In this document: piece by piece, positions 1-8,553 of the stretch | Numbering within the stretch: the stretch's first letter is position 1 | Layout: every line of letters begins with the position of its first letter | Assembly: GCA_021151825.1 (NCBI GenBank) | Contig: JAGKWQ010000005.1 | Span: 186,001 to 250,000, forward strand | Length of the DNA: 64,000 nucleotides | Source: Cellvibrionaceae bacterium | GTDB taxonomy: Bacteria > Pseudomonadota > Gammaproteobacteria > Pseudomonadales > Cellvibrionaceae | Direction: 5' to 3' | Translations under genes and position numbers: made by a program | Notes under the pieces: model-generated | The model's input: only the letters and a program-made list of their open reading frames with translations | The model's database searches: none | What the model was told of the DNA's origin: nothing

Positions 1-766
1 ATTAAATTGCGAAATGATCTTCGCGATTTATTTACCGCCACAAGCAGAAACGGAAAAAGTACCACTACTTTGGTGGCTTTCCGGCCTTACTTGTACCGAT
101 GAAAATTTTATGCAAAAAGCCGGCGCACAAAAAATTGCAGCGGAATTAGGCATTGCAATTATTTGCCCGGACACCAGCCCGCGCGGATTAAATTTACCGG
201 GCGATTCAGACAGTTACGATTTTGGTGTCGGCGCCGGGTTTTATCTCAATGCCACCCAAGCACCCTGGAAAAATAATTACCGGATGTATGATTACATCAC
301 CACAGAATTGCCAGAGTTAGCCAATAAAAATTTTCCATTAAATGGCAAAGAATCGATCAGCGGCCATTCTATGGGTGGTCACGGCGCGCTGGTTATTGCT
401 TTGCGTTCGCCAGAGCGCTATCAATCGGTATCGGCATTTGCACCCATTACCAATCCGGTCAATTGCCCCTGGGGACAAAAAGCATTTACAGGATACTTGG
501 GGGATAATCAGGAAAGCTGGAATGATTACGACACCTGCTACCTGATTGAACATGGAAAATCAAAACAGCAGTTATTTATTGATCAAGGTAGCGCTGACAA
601 CTTTTTATCTGCGCAATTAAAACCGGATACATTACAAAAAGCCTGCGCAGAACACCATCACCCGCTCAAATTTCGTTTGCATGCTGGCTATGATCACAGT
701 TACTTCTTTATCGCCAGTTTTATTGATGACCATTTGCGTTATCACGCCAATTATCTTAATGCTTAA
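1..766 (+). CDS. fghA: S-formylglutathione hydrolase, 3' part (5' end outside window)
   Basis: Hydrolyses S-formylglutathione to formate and glutathione, the second step of glutathione-dependent formaldehyde detoxification in the cytoplasm. The reading frame is open from base 2 and reads LNCEM before the first ATG at 14; that matches the LKCEM stretch inside known family members, so the ATG at 14 is internal and roughly 25-30 N-terminal residues lie outside the window. The esterase-type alpha/beta hydrolase triad is visible: Ser in GHSMGG (codon 368-370), Asp in GSADN (codon 596-598) and His in GYDHS (codon 695-697). The partner alcohol dehydrogenase gene, usually just upstream, is not in view. 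The family assignment is very secure. Confidence 0.95.
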   Translation, partial: LNCEMIFAIYLPPQAETEKVPLLWWLSGLTCTDENFMQKAGAQKIAAELGIAIICPDTSPRGLNLPGDSDSYDFGVGAGFYLNATQAPWKNNYRMYDYITTELPELANKNFPLNGKESISGHSMGGHGALVIALRSPERYQSVSAFAPITNPVNCPWGQKAFTGYLGDNQESWNDYDTCYLIEHGKSKQQLFIDQGSADNFLSAQLKPDTLQKACAEHHHPLKFRLHAGYDHSYFFIASFIDDHLRYHANYLNA

Positions 767-780
767 TTGAGAGTAAACGT

Positions 781-813
781 GCAGGCGGCACCATGCAGCC
801 TGCTCCGTTTTTA
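781..813 (+). terminator. Probable intrinsic terminator after fghA
   Basis: Six-base-pair stem GCAGGC/GCCTGC (781-786 with 798-803), followed by TCCG and a T-rich stretch. It sits 15 bases after the fghA stop, between convergent genes. The stem is short and the loop is 11 nt, so this is a moderate call. Confidence 0.45.
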
Positions 814-1323
814 TTGAACAGCAATAATATTTACAGGGTCTAGATAAAACGCTTTTTTCCATCCTTGAGTTGATCCATCAATATTCCAAACATAAGGCAA
901 TAAACTTACCACCGCATAATGCAAATGCGCCGGTTTGCCTTTGGCATTGCCGGTATCACCTAACAATCCTACTTGTGAGCCCCGCCATAACGGTTTACCG
1001 ATAAATACCGAATTACTATTCAAATGCGCGTAATAATGAATTCGCCATTTTGGCCCCAGCACCGCAACCACTTTTCCGCCCAAGGGTAATTCACCGGCGA
1101 AAATCACAATGCCATAGGTTGTGGCAAGAACAGGTGTATTCAGCTTTCCAAAAATATCTATACCTTTATGAACGCCAGATCTCCCCCAAGGCTCGAACCA
1201 AAATGATTTGGCATTCCAGTCTTTGCTCGTCGCACTTTCGACCGGAATTACAGGCAATTCAGGAAGCAAAAAACCCAGGAATAATATAATCAGGAATATT
1301 TTTAGTTTTCGCCATTTTTTCAC
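811..1323 (-). CDS. M23 family (LytM-type) metallopeptidase
   Basis: Predicted zinc endopeptidase acting on peptidoglycan cross-links or a related cell-wall substrate. The 170-aa protein has an N-terminal membrane anchor or uncleaved signal (about residues 8-28), then a single peptidase domain. Both zinc motifs are visible: HxxxD at His52-Asp56 (HKGID) and HxH at His133-His135 (HLH), so it should be catalytically competent and not a degenerate activator. It is short for the family, with no coiled coil or LysM domain. It is the last gene on the minus strand before the convergent fghA; the CPBP gene lies just upstream on the same strand (20-bp gap), so co-transcription is likely. The specific substrate cannot be told from sequence. 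Confidence 0.85.
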   Translation of the reverse strand: MKKWRKLKIFLIILFLGFLLPELPVIPVESATSKDWNAKSFWFEPWGRSGVHKGIDIFGKLNTPVLATTYGIVIFAGELPLGGKVVAVLGPKWRIHYYAHLNSNSVFIGKPLWRGSQVGLLGDTGNAKGKPAHLHYAVVSLLPYVWNIDGSTQGWKKAFYLDPVNIIAVQ

Positions 1324-1342
1324 AGCGTTATACCTGCATCAG

Positions 1343-2239
1343 TTATCCGAGCGGATAGGTAAGGAAAGAAAAATGAATTTGGTTAACAAAGAAATGGATC
1401 ATAATCGGATAGAAAATATTTTTACTTAAGGTATAACTTAAACCGTACAAAAATCCCGTCAGCGCGTACACCCAGATTGCAGCTCCACTTAATCCCGAAT
1501 GGATAGCAACAAATATTGCCGTCACCATTAATAATGGAACCAATTCCTGAACCCAACGATTAACCGTAAAAACAGCGATGGCATTACGCAATGATTGCTG
1601 CAATAGCAAACGCATAAACGCTTCTTCTGCCACGCTGATAATTAATAAATTACCTAATGCAAACAATAATATTTGCTCAATATTTTTAGGTTGGAGATGT
1701 AAACCAAGGGCAGGAATAGCCACCGCAACAATGACAGCAGGTGCTAGCAGTACAGCAAGAAACTGATATTTCGGCGCTGCAATAAATTCATCACTGCGCG
1801 GCTTTGTCCACAGAAAATATAACAACAGGAATCCGCAAAGACCTTTGCCAAAATTGGCAAAAAACTCATAGCGTGGCGTTGAGCTGGAATCGCCTGGCAG
1901 ATCAAAAATAAAAGGATAAGAAAATTCTTCTGGCTTATAGGTGGCCGCCCAAAACACTAAAGTTACCACCAAACACCACAGCAATGGTCTTTGCCAACGG
2001 CTCAGAGGAACATCACGATAAACCCACAATGCACCAAGCAGCACAACCAAACCCATTGCATTTGCCAACGGCAACCATTGCAACAAAACAGCCGCAGCCA
2101 CAATACCTAACAAAAGTCTCGCAAACGCGTTTTCCGAAAACACTTTTATCATTAATGCATCCGTATGTTGAACTGGGCAGCGTAGCCAGAGAACAGTAAT
2201 GCCCAACAAAAATTCATTTAAATTAACATTGTTAGCCAT
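1343..2239 (-). CDS. CPBP family intramembrane metalloprotease
   Basis: Multi-pass membrane protein of the CPBP/Abi group (CAAX-protease and bacteriocin-processing type), 298 aa with about eight hydrophobic segments. Family motifs seen: EExxxR as EEAFMR near residue 205, a histidine motif in VAIHSG, and a third histidine in MIHFFVNQ near the C-terminus; these form the proposed metal site in the membrane. Known roles in bacteria range from maturation of exported peptides to immunity; none can be chosen here. It follows the dnaJ terminator, so it probably has its own promoter in 2240-2300, and it is followed by the M23 peptidase gene. Fairly sure of the family, unsure of the role. Confidence 0.85.
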   Translation of the reverse strand: MANNVNLNEFLLGITVLWLRCPVQHTDALMIKVFSENAFARLLLGIVAAAVLLQWLPLANAMGLVVLLGALWVYRDVPLSRWQRPLLWCLVVTLVFWAATYKPEEFSYPFIFDLPGDSSSTPRYEFFANFGKGLCGFLLLYFLWTKPRSDEFIAAPKYQFLAVLLAPAVIVAVAIPALGLHLQPKNIEQILLFALGNLLIISVAEEAFMRLLLQQSLRNAIAVFTVNRWVQELVPLLMVTAIFVAIHSGLSGAAIWVYALTGFLYGLSYTLSKNIFYPIMIHFFVNQIHFSFLTYPLG

Positions 2240-2295
2240 CGCTGCACCTAGCCTTAGCAGACCAGCACAAACTACATCTAGCTCACATCAAAAAC

Positions 2296-2327
2296 AAAAA
2301 GGCCGATTCTCTCGAATCGGCCTTTTT
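2296..2327 (-). terminator. Intrinsic terminator of dnaJ
   Basis: Nine-base-pair perfect stem GGCCGATTC/GAATCGGCC (2301-2309 with 2314-2322), loop TCTC, flanked by A5 on one side and T5 on the other. On the minus strand it follows the dnaJ stop by about 20 nt. The flanks make it potentially bidirectional. Confidence 0.9.
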
Positions 2328-2341
2328 AATTAAACATTTAA

Positions 2342-3463
2342 TTACTCATTAAAAAACTTCTTTACCCCATCAAACCAGCTCGATTGTTTGGGGGAATATT
2401 TTCCACCCTTCATCGTTGCCTGAAATTCTTTGAGAAGCTCCTTTTGTTTACTGGTGAGATTTACCGGCGTTTCTACCACAACGCGGCAAAGCAAATCACC
2501 CACACCACCACCGCGCACTGGCGTTACACCTTTTCCGCGCAGTTTAAATAATTTTCCGGTTTGGGTTTCTGCTGGAACTTTTAGTTTCACACGGCCATCG
2601 AGTGTAGGAACCTCCAGTTCGCCACCAAGTGCGGCGTCCACAAAATCGATAGGGACTTCGCAATATAAATCGGCGCCGTCGCGTTTGAAAATATTATGTT
2701 CACGTACATGAACCTGCACATACAAATCGCCGCTCGGACCACCGTCAGCACCCGCTTCACCTTCACCGGATAAACGAATGCGGTCACCGGTATCGACACC
2801 GGCAGGCACTTTCACTTGCAAGGTTTTAGTTTCTTCGGTGCGACCTTGACCATTACAGGACTTACAAGGATCGGAAATAATGGTTCCGCGACCACGGCAT
2901 GATGGGCAGGTTTGTTGCACCGAGAAAAACCCCTGTTGCATTCGCACTTGGCCATGCCCGCCACACGTAGTACAGGTCACCGGTTTACTGCCCGCTTTTG
3001 CACCGGAGCCATCACAGGTTTTACAGGAAACCAGCGTCGGAACTTTAATTTGTACGCTGGTGCCTTTAACAGCATCTTCCAAACTTAATTCGAGGTTGTA
3101 ACGCAAATCCGAACCACGACTGGGGCCACCACGACCACCGCGTCCGCCACCAAAGATATCACCGAACACATCGCCAAAAATATCGCTGAAATTACCAAAG
3201 CCCGCACCACCAGCACCGCCGCCCATGCCACTTTGACCATCCACACCGGCATGGCCAAAACGATCGTATGATGCGCGCTTGTTTTCATCAGACAATACTT
3301 CATAAGCCTCGTTGGCTTCCTTGAATTTTTCTTCCGCTTTGGGATCATCCGGATTGCGGTCAGGATGGAATTTCATCGCCACGCGGCGATAAGCTTTTTT
3401 CAATTCGGCTGCGTCTACATCTTTTTGGACGCCGAGGATTTCGTAGTAATCGCGTTTTGCCAT
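2342..3463 (-). CDS. dnaJ: Chaperone DnaJ (Hsp40)
   Basis: Co-chaperone that delivers unfolded clients to DnaK and stimulates its ATPase. The 373-aa protein has the complete class I layout: J domain with the HPD motif at residues 33-35, a Gly/Phe-rich linker (about 75-115), four CxxCxGxG zinc-binding repeats (about 140-210) and the C-terminal substrate-binding and dimerisation region. Length is typical. It lies downstream of dnaK with a 197-bp gap that contains a strong hairpin, and no sigma-32-like promoter was found in that gap, so it is probably expressed mostly by read-through from dnaK. Confidence 0.98.
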   Translation of the reverse strand: MAKRDYYEILGVQKDVDAAELKKAYRRVAMKFHPDRNPDDPKAEEKFKEANEAYEVLSDENKRASYDRFGHAGVDGQSGMGGGAGGAGFGNFSDIFGDVFGDIFGGGRGGRGGPSRGSDLRYNLELSLEDAVKGTSVQIKVPTLVSCKTCDGSGAKAGSKPVTCTTCGGHGQVRMQQGFFSVQQTCPSCRGRGTIISDPCKSCNGQGRTEETKTLQVKVPAGVDTGDRIRLSGEGEAGADGGPSGDLYVQVHVREHNIFKRDGADLYCEVPIDFVDAALGGELEVPTLDGRVKLKVPAETQTGKLFKLRGKGVTPVRGGGVGDLLCRVVVETPVNLTSKQKELLKEFQATMKGGKYSPKQSSWFDGVKKFFNE

Positions 3464-3602
3464 GGTTACACCGATAAAAGAAATGCACGTTACATTTCAC
3501 TAAAAATTTCACGTAGCCCGTATGGAGTCTAACGAAATACGGGGTCAGTCATTTAAAACATTTCCCGTATTTTAACGGGTTACATTTGCCTGTTCTTACA
3601 TG

Positions 3603-3630
3603 ACAAATGCGGGCATGGGCCCGCATTTGT
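3603..3630 (-). other. Stem-loop in the dnaK-dnaJ intergenic region
   Basis: An 11-bp perfect inverted repeat (3603-3613 with 3620-3630), extended by one C-G pair to a four-base loop. On the minus strand it lies about 30 nt after the dnaK stop and is not followed by a U-tract. It could be a weak terminator, or a processing or stability element that sets the DnaK:DnaJ ratio. A weaker stem (CCCGTAT with ATACGGG, 3517-3523 and 3537-3543) lies nearer dnaJ. Confidence 0.5.
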
Positions 3631-3660
3631 TATTGATATTTCCATCAAGCAATTGAAAAC

Positions 3661-5598
3661 TTATTTTTTGTCTTCTTTCACTTCTTCAAACTCAGCATCC
3701 ACTACACCGTCGTCTGCTGGTTTGCTACCACCGGCTTGTTGTGCACCTGCACCACCAGCGCCCGCTTGTGCACCGGCTTGTTGCTCAGCGTAAAGTTTTT
3801 GCGCGAGCGAACCCGACGCTTCAGTCAGTTTGGTAGTTGCTTCTTCAATTTTTGCCAGATCATCACCCTTGGCCACATCGCGCGCTTGGGTGAGTGCCGC
3901 TTCGATTGCCGATTTTTCGTCAGCAGTCGCTTTGTCACCCGCATCTTTCAAGGTTTTTTCTGTTGCGTGGATCAAACCTTCAAGCGTGTTACGTGCAGTT
4001 ACAATTTCTGCAAACTTGCGATCCGCTTCAGCATTCGCTTCTGCATCTTTTACCATTTTCTGGATTTCTTCATCGCTCAAACCGGAAGAGGCTTTGATTA
4101 CGATAGATTGCTCTTTACCAGTCGCTTTGTCTTTCGCGCTTACGTTCAAAATACCGTTAGCATCGATATCAAAAGTTACTTCGATTTGCGGCATACCACG
4201 TTGTGCTGGTGGAATGTCTGCCAAATCAAAACGGCCAAGCGATTTGTTTTGCGACGCCTGCTTACGCTCACCTTGCACTACGTGAATTGTCACTGCAGTC
4301 TGGTTATCATCCGCCGTAGAAAACACTTGCGATTTCTTGGTTGGAATCGTGGTGTTTTTGTCGATCAATGGAGTCGCCACACCACCCATGGTTTCAATAC
4401 CCAAAGTCAGTGGAGTTACATCCAGCAACAACACGTCCTTAACATCACCCGCCAATACCGCACCTTGAATTGCTGCACCGATGGCTACCGCTTCGTCCGG
4501 GTTAACGTCTTTACGTGGCTCTTTGCCGAAGAAATCAGCTACCGCTTTTTGCACCAGTGGCATACGCGTTTGACCACCAACAAGAATCACATCGTCGATC
4601 TCGTTAATTGCTTTGCCAGAATCTTTAATTGCTTGCTTTAATGGCTCCATTGAGCGATTGACCAACTCTTCCACCAAGGATTCAAGTTTGGCACGCGTCA
4701 GTTTTACCACCAAATGTTTTGGACCTGTTGCATCGGCAGTGATGTAAGGCAGGTTCACTTCTGTTTGTTGACTGGATGACAACTCGATCTTGGCTTTCTC
4801 TGCCGCTTCTTTCAAACGTTGCAGGGCCAATGGGTCGTTATGCAGATCGATACCAGTATCTTTCTTGAAAGTTTCCGCCAGGAATTCAATCAGGCGCATA
4901 TCGAAGTCTTCACCACCGAGGAAAGTGTCACCGTTGGTTGAAAGTACTTCGAATTGATGTTCCCCATCTACGTCAGCGATTTCGATAATAGAGATATCAA
5001 AAGTACCACCACCCAGGTCATAAACCGCGATAGTGCGATCGCCTACACCTTTATCCAAACCATACGCCAATGCCGCAGCGGTGGGTTCGTTGATGATACG
5101 TTTTACATCCAGGCCTGCGATACGGCCCGCATCTTTAGTAGCTTGACGTTGTGAATCATTAAAGTAAGCCGGAACAGTAATTACCGCTTCGGTAACTTTT
5201 TCGCCGAGATAATCCTCAGCGGTTTTTTTCATTTTCTTCAACACTTCAGCAGAAATTTGTGGCGGTGCTTTTTTATCGCCTTTCACTTCTACCCATGCGT
5301 CGCCATTGTCAGCCGCAACGATTTTGTAGGGCACCATTTTGATATCTTTTTGCACTACATCATCTTTGAATTTACGGCCAATCAAACGCTTTACCGCGAA
5401 CAAAGTATTGTGCGGGTTAGTCACTGCCTGACGCTTGGCCGATTGACCGACCAGGATTTCGTCGTCGTTAGTGAATGCAATAATTGACGGCGTAGTGCGA
5501 TCGCCTTCGGCGTTTTCGATCACTTTTGGTTTGCCGCCTTCCAATACAGATACGCAAGAGTTGGTGGTACCCAAATCGATGCCGATAATTTTGCCCAT
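3661..5598 (-). CDS. dnaK: Molecular chaperone DnaK (Hsp70)
   Basis: ATP-dependent Hsp70 chaperone, working with DnaJ and GrpE. The 645-aa protein opens with the invariant IGIDLGTTNSCV phosphate-binding stretch. It has the second phosphate motif in YDLGGGTFD, the VLLLDVTPLTLGIET linker into the substrate-binding domain, an alpha-helical lid, and a Gly/Ala-rich tail ending in an acidic EEVKEDKK motif. Length and all domains are normal. It lies between grpE and dnaJ in the order grpE-dnaK-dnaJ. A sigma-32-like promoter in the 206-bp grpE-dnaK gap suggests heat-shock transcription in addition to read-through from grpE. Confidence 0.99.
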   Translation of the reverse strand: MGKIIGIDLGTTNSCVSVLEGGKPKVIENAEGDRTTPSIIAFTNDDEILVGQSAKRQAVTNPHNTLFAVKRLIGRKFKDDVVQKDIKMVPYKIVAADNGDAWVEVKGDKKAPPQISAEVLKKMKKTAEDYLGEKVTEAVITVPAYFNDSQRQATKDAGRIAGLDVKRIINEPTAAALAYGLDKGVGDRTIAVYDLGGGTFDISIIEIADVDGEHQFEVLSTNGDTFLGGEDFDMRLIEFLAETFKKDTGIDLHNDPLALQRLKEAAEKAKIELSSSQQTEVNLPYITADATGPKHLVVKLTRAKLESLVEELVNRSMEPLKQAIKDSGKAINEIDDVILVGGQTRMPLVQKAVADFFGKEPRKDVNPDEAVAIGAAIQGAVLAGDVKDVLLLDVTPLTLGIETMGGVATPLIDKNTTIPTKKSQVFSTADDNQTAVTIHVVQGERKQASQNKSLGRFDLADIPPAQRGMPQIEVTFDIDANGILNVSAKDKATGKEQSIVIKASSGLSDEEIQKMVKDAEANAEADRKFAEIVTARNTLEGLIHATEKTLKDAGDKATADEKSAIEAALTQARDVAKGDDLAKIEEATTKLTEASGSLAQKLYAEQQAGAQAGAGGAGAQQAGGSKPADDGVVDAEFEEVKEDKK

Positions 5599-5742
5599 GG
5601 TGTTGCTCCTAAAAAATTCTGTTTGTTGCCGGGTGCAATCACAAATTGATTTGCACTGAATTGTTTGTACGTCAGTTGTTAAGAACTTGCCTCAGTTGTC
5701 GCAGATCGTCGGGGATTTGCGTTTTGTTGGCAGTTGGTTTCT

Positions 5743-5770
5743 ATATTGGCGCCGGGTGGGTAAATTCAAG
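5743..5770 (-). promoter_or_regulatory. Sigma-32-like promoter upstream of dnaK
   Basis: On the minus strand CTTGAA (5765-5770), a 14-nt spacer and GCCAATAT (5743-5750). The sigma-32 consensus is CTTGAA, 13-17 nt, CCCCATnT. The -35 is perfect, the -10 differs at two or three positions, and the spacer equals that of the grpE promoter. It lies about 145 nt upstream of the dnaK start. Confidence 0.65.
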
Positions 5771-5804
5771 TCCGGCGCTAAAAAATCCCTGTTCCGGATA
5801 AGGC

Positions 5805-6383
5805 TTACGGAGCCTTGGAAACAACCACCATCGCCGGACGAACCAAACGGCCATGAAGGGTGTAACCTTTTTGGAAACAGTTGATAACAGTATTGGGTTC
5901 TACATCCGGACTTGGCACTGCCGATACCGCCTGGTGCAAGTTCGGATCAAAAGGTTCGCCATGAGGATTAACCACAACGACCTGATGACGAGCCAACGCA
6001 TCTACAAATGTTTTGTGCGTAAGCTGTATACCTTCAGCAATCGCAGAGAAGGCTTCATTACTGGCGTCAATCGACGAAAGCGCGCGTTCCAGGTTATCGA
6101 CCACAGGCAACAGGTCATTCACGATTTTTTCCAATCCGAACTTATGAGCCTTTTCAATATCCTGTTCGGCTCGGCGGCGAGCGTTTTGCGCCTCTGCCTG
6201 GGCGCGCAGCCCTTGCTCTTTGGTTGACTCATAGGCAGCCGCCAGAGTTGCTAACTGCGCTTGCAGGGTTTCGATATTTACCTCCGCCGCTTCCGATTGG
6301 GCCTGTTCGGCTGCGTCAGCGGGTTGGGTGTCGGTCGCATTTTGAATGTCGGTGTAATCTTGAGTTGACACTGTATTCTCCAA
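5805..6383 (-). CDS. grpE: Nucleotide exchange factor GrpE
   Basis: Cytoplasmic dimeric factor that releases ADP from DnaK. The 192-aa protein has an acidic, Gln/Ala-rich disordered N-terminus (about 1-35), a long heptad-rich coiled coil (about 38-90) and the C-terminal beta wing. The family signature is seen in LPVVDNLERAL and in NPHGEPFDPNLHQAV with GYTLHGRLVRPA. Length is normal. It is the first gene of the heat-shock cluster, directly behind a near-consensus sigma-32 promoter. Confidence 0.97.
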   Translation of the reverse strand: MENTVSTQDYTDIQNATDTQPADAAEQAQSEAAEVNIETLQAQLATLAAAYESTKEQGLRAQAEAQNARRRAEQDIEKAHKFGLEKIVNDLLPVVDNLERALSSIDASNEAFSAIAEGIQLTHKTFVDALARHQVVVVNPHGEPFDPNLHQAVSAVPSPDVEPNTVINCFQKGYTLHGRLVRPAMVVVSKAP

Positions 6384-6460
6384 TCACGTGTTGAGCGGCG
6401 GCGTTGCCACCGGGATAACTCGAACAGCCAATAAGGCGTCCCATTAAGACAGTGGGGGCT

Positions 6461-6488
6461 ATATGGGGCTGAGAGAAGGAGATTCAAG
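6461..6488 (-). promoter_or_regulatory. Sigma-32 (heat-shock) promoter of grpE
   Basis: On the minus strand CTTGAA (6483-6488), a 14-nt spacer and CCCCATAT (6461-6468). This is an essentially perfect match to the RpoH consensus and points into grpE, about 75 nt upstream of its ATG. Seen directly in the sequence. Confidence 0.92.
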
Positions 6489-6736
6489 CGCTGGCGCTAA
6501 AGTTTTTGTGGAGAAATCCGATCATTAAACCAAGCGGATATTCAGTGAAGTGGCCAAACAATTTGTGCCTATACTCAAAAAGACCAAACTGATCTTCAGT
6601 CAAATTCCCGATGAAAAAGCAGCACCAATGTTGTGCAACAAATGATGAATTATATGCCAATAAGGTAATTTTTCCCGCACTTCAAACCATTGGGAATAAC
6701 GCCATTAAATACTTGGCTTTGTCAGCAAAATACCAT

Positions 6737-6765
6737 TTGACAACGTTGTCCATGACACCTATTGT
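6737..6765 (+). promoter_or_regulatory. Sigma-70-type promoter upstream of the chemoreceptor gene
   Basis: TTGACA (6737-6742), a 17-nt spacer and TATTGT (6760-6765), ending 45 nt before the ATG at 6811. A direct repeat TTGTCCATGA/TTGTCCATCA (6747-6756, 6762-6771) overlaps it and could be an operator. Apart from this and the grpE promoter, the 427-bp gap 6384-6810 shows nothing recognisable. Confidence 0.55.
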
Positions 6766-6810
6766 CCATCAGACCTGTTTATAAGTTCGCCACCCAGAGG
6801 GCTCTTCATT

Positions 6811-8430
6811 ATGTCATTGCGCGTTAAAATCTGGATTGTCTCCGCCCAAATCCTGCTCGGTCTTCTGGGAATGATGCTGATCGGTTTGTTTACTGTCCGC
6901 TACTCATCCAACCAGGATAATGCCGCACGGGTGGAACAGTTGCTTAACAGCACCTACGACACCGTAATCCAGATGGAACAAATGGCCGCCCGCGGTGAAA
7001 TGACTGACGAAGCAGCACAGAAAATCGCCACTCAAATCTTGCGTAATAACATTTATCACAAGTCGGAGTACGTTTATGTCGCCGATGAAAAGATGAACTT
7101 CGTTGCTGCACCGCTCGACCCGCAATTGCATGGCACCAGCTTCCATGAGTTTAAGGATGGCAATGGTCGCAGTGTGGGAGAAATCCTGCTTAAGGCAGTA
7201 GGCAAAGCGCAAGGGCAAACGGCACGTTACCATTGGACCCAAAAACAGGCTGATGGATCTATTGAAGACAAGTTATCGATCGCCAAACTATCTCCGCGCT
7301 GGAAGTGGGTGGTAGGAACCGGTATCGGTTTTAATGAGGTTAATGCGCGTTTTTGGGAAACGGCCAAATGGCAATTGGGAATTTGTATTCTGGTCATGCT
7401 GGTTATTGTGGTGCCCGTAGTGCTGTTTGCGCGCAAGCTGGATAACGGCCTCGGTGCAGAACTGAAAGAAGTACTTACATTGGTACGCGCTGTAGCTGGC
7501 GGCGACCTGACCGAACGCAATTCACATCGCGCGCCTGAAGACAGTATTTATGGTTCGGTAGTCCGCATGCGCCACAATTTGCGCGATATGCTCAGCAGTA
7601 TCTCCTCCATGGTGTCGCGCCTGCATGAAATTAGCGATGACATCGTTCATAAAGCCGAAACCAGTACTGCCATGGCTGAAGACCAAAGCTCCAATACCAT
7701 CAAAATCGCGTCCTCGGCGGAAGAGTTCAATATGCAAACCAAGGACGCAATGCAACAAGCCAAGGTTGCTACCAACCAAACTGACCACGCATCTAAAACT
7801 GCTAATCAGGGTCAAAAATTGATTTCCAATGCAGTGAAGAGCTTTGTTGAAATCGACAATAGCGTAATTCAGACTCAAGGCAGTATTGACGATCTGGCCG
7901 GCCGTATTAATAGTATTTCCGCCGTTATTTCGGTGATTAGTGAAGTGGCAAACCAAACCAATTTACTCGCACTCAACGCTGCCATTGAGGCTGCGCGCGC
8001 CGGAGAACAGGGACGCGGCTTTGCGGTGGTTGCTGACGAAGTGCGCCAATTGGCTCAACGCACAACCCAGGCCACTACCGAAATTAGCGATACCATTACT
8101 TCCGTCCAGCATTCCAGTCGCGTCGCAAAACAAAATATGGACGACATGGTGACCCAATTGAAAGACGGCATCGCCCAAACCCGTCAGGGTGGAGAGATCG
8201 TAGAAAGCGTACGCAAAGAAACGGATGAAGTTGCCAAAATGGTGGCTCATATCGGCAACTCGTTGATTGAGCATGTCCAGGCAAGCAGTTTGATCCTGGA
8301 ATACGTCAGTCATGTTGAACAATCCTCTTTGGGAACCAAGGATGCCGCGCGCGGAACGCTGGTCGCCTCACAACAAATCCGCGACGCATCCGATGAGCTC
8401 AGTCGCAAATTGGAGGGCTTCCGCCTTTAA
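6811..8430 (+). CDS. Methyl-accepting chemotaxis protein with a periplasmic Cache domain
   Basis: Transmembrane chemoreceptor that signals to CheA/CheW. The 539-aa protein has TM1 (about 8-28) and a periplasmic single-Cache-type domain (about 30-185, with the KSEYVYVADEKMNFVAAP stretch typical of sCache_2). TM2 follows (about 188-210), then a HAMP region and a long cytoplasmic coiled coil. The highly conserved hairpin tip is visible at EVANQTNLLALNAAIEAARAG. There is no C-terminal CheR-binding pentapeptide. It is monocistronic, with its own promoter and terminator. The ligand is unknown; sCache_2 receptors often bind small organic acids. Confidence 0.95.
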   Translation: MSLRVKIWIVSAQILLGLLGMMLIGLFTVRYSSNQDNAARVEQLLNSTYDTVIQMEQMAARGEMTDEAAQKIATQILRNNIYHKSEYVYVADEKMNFVAAPLDPQLHGTSFHEFKDGNGRSVGEILLKAVGKAQGQTARYHWTQKQADGSIEDKLSIAKLSPRWKWVVGTGIGFNEVNARFWETAKWQLGICILVMLVIVVPVVLFARKLDNGLGAELKEVLTLVRAVAGGDLTERNSHRAPEDSIYGSVVRMRHNLRDMLSSISSMVSRLHEISDDIVHKAETSTAMAEDQSSNTIKIASSAEEFNMQTKDAMQQAKVATNQTDHASKTANQGQKLISNAVKSFVEIDNSVIQTQGSIDDLAGRINSISAVISVISEVANQTNLLALNAAIEAARAGEQGRGFAVVADEVRQLAQRTTQATTEISDTITSVQHSSRVAKQNMDDMVTQLKDGIAQTRQGGEIVESVRKETDEVAKMVAHIGNSLIEHVQASSLILEYVSHVEQSSLGTKDAARGTLVASQQIRDASDELSRKLEGFRL

Positions 8431-8467
8431 ACAGGCTTGCCGTCGCACCACCAAACACTGTATAAAT

Positions 8468-8504
8468 AGCCAGATACGAAATAACCGCGTATCTGGCTTT
8501 TTTA
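8468..8504 (+). terminator. Intrinsic terminator of the chemoreceptor gene
   Basis: Eleven-base-pair perfect stem AGCCAGATACG/CGTATCTGGCT (8468-8478 with 8488-8498), followed by a T-run. Located 38 nt after the stop codon. Confidence 0.88.
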
Positions 8505-8553
8505 TTTCACATTCTTACCTGTGCTGCGCGCCGCTAATCGATCTGGATTGCCT

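Noticed and set aside
3736..4641. Long plus-strand frame (301 codons) opposite dnaK
   Set aside because: It lies antisense to conserved dnaK codons, its Cys/Phe/Arg-rich composition is typical of shadow frames, and no domain is seen.
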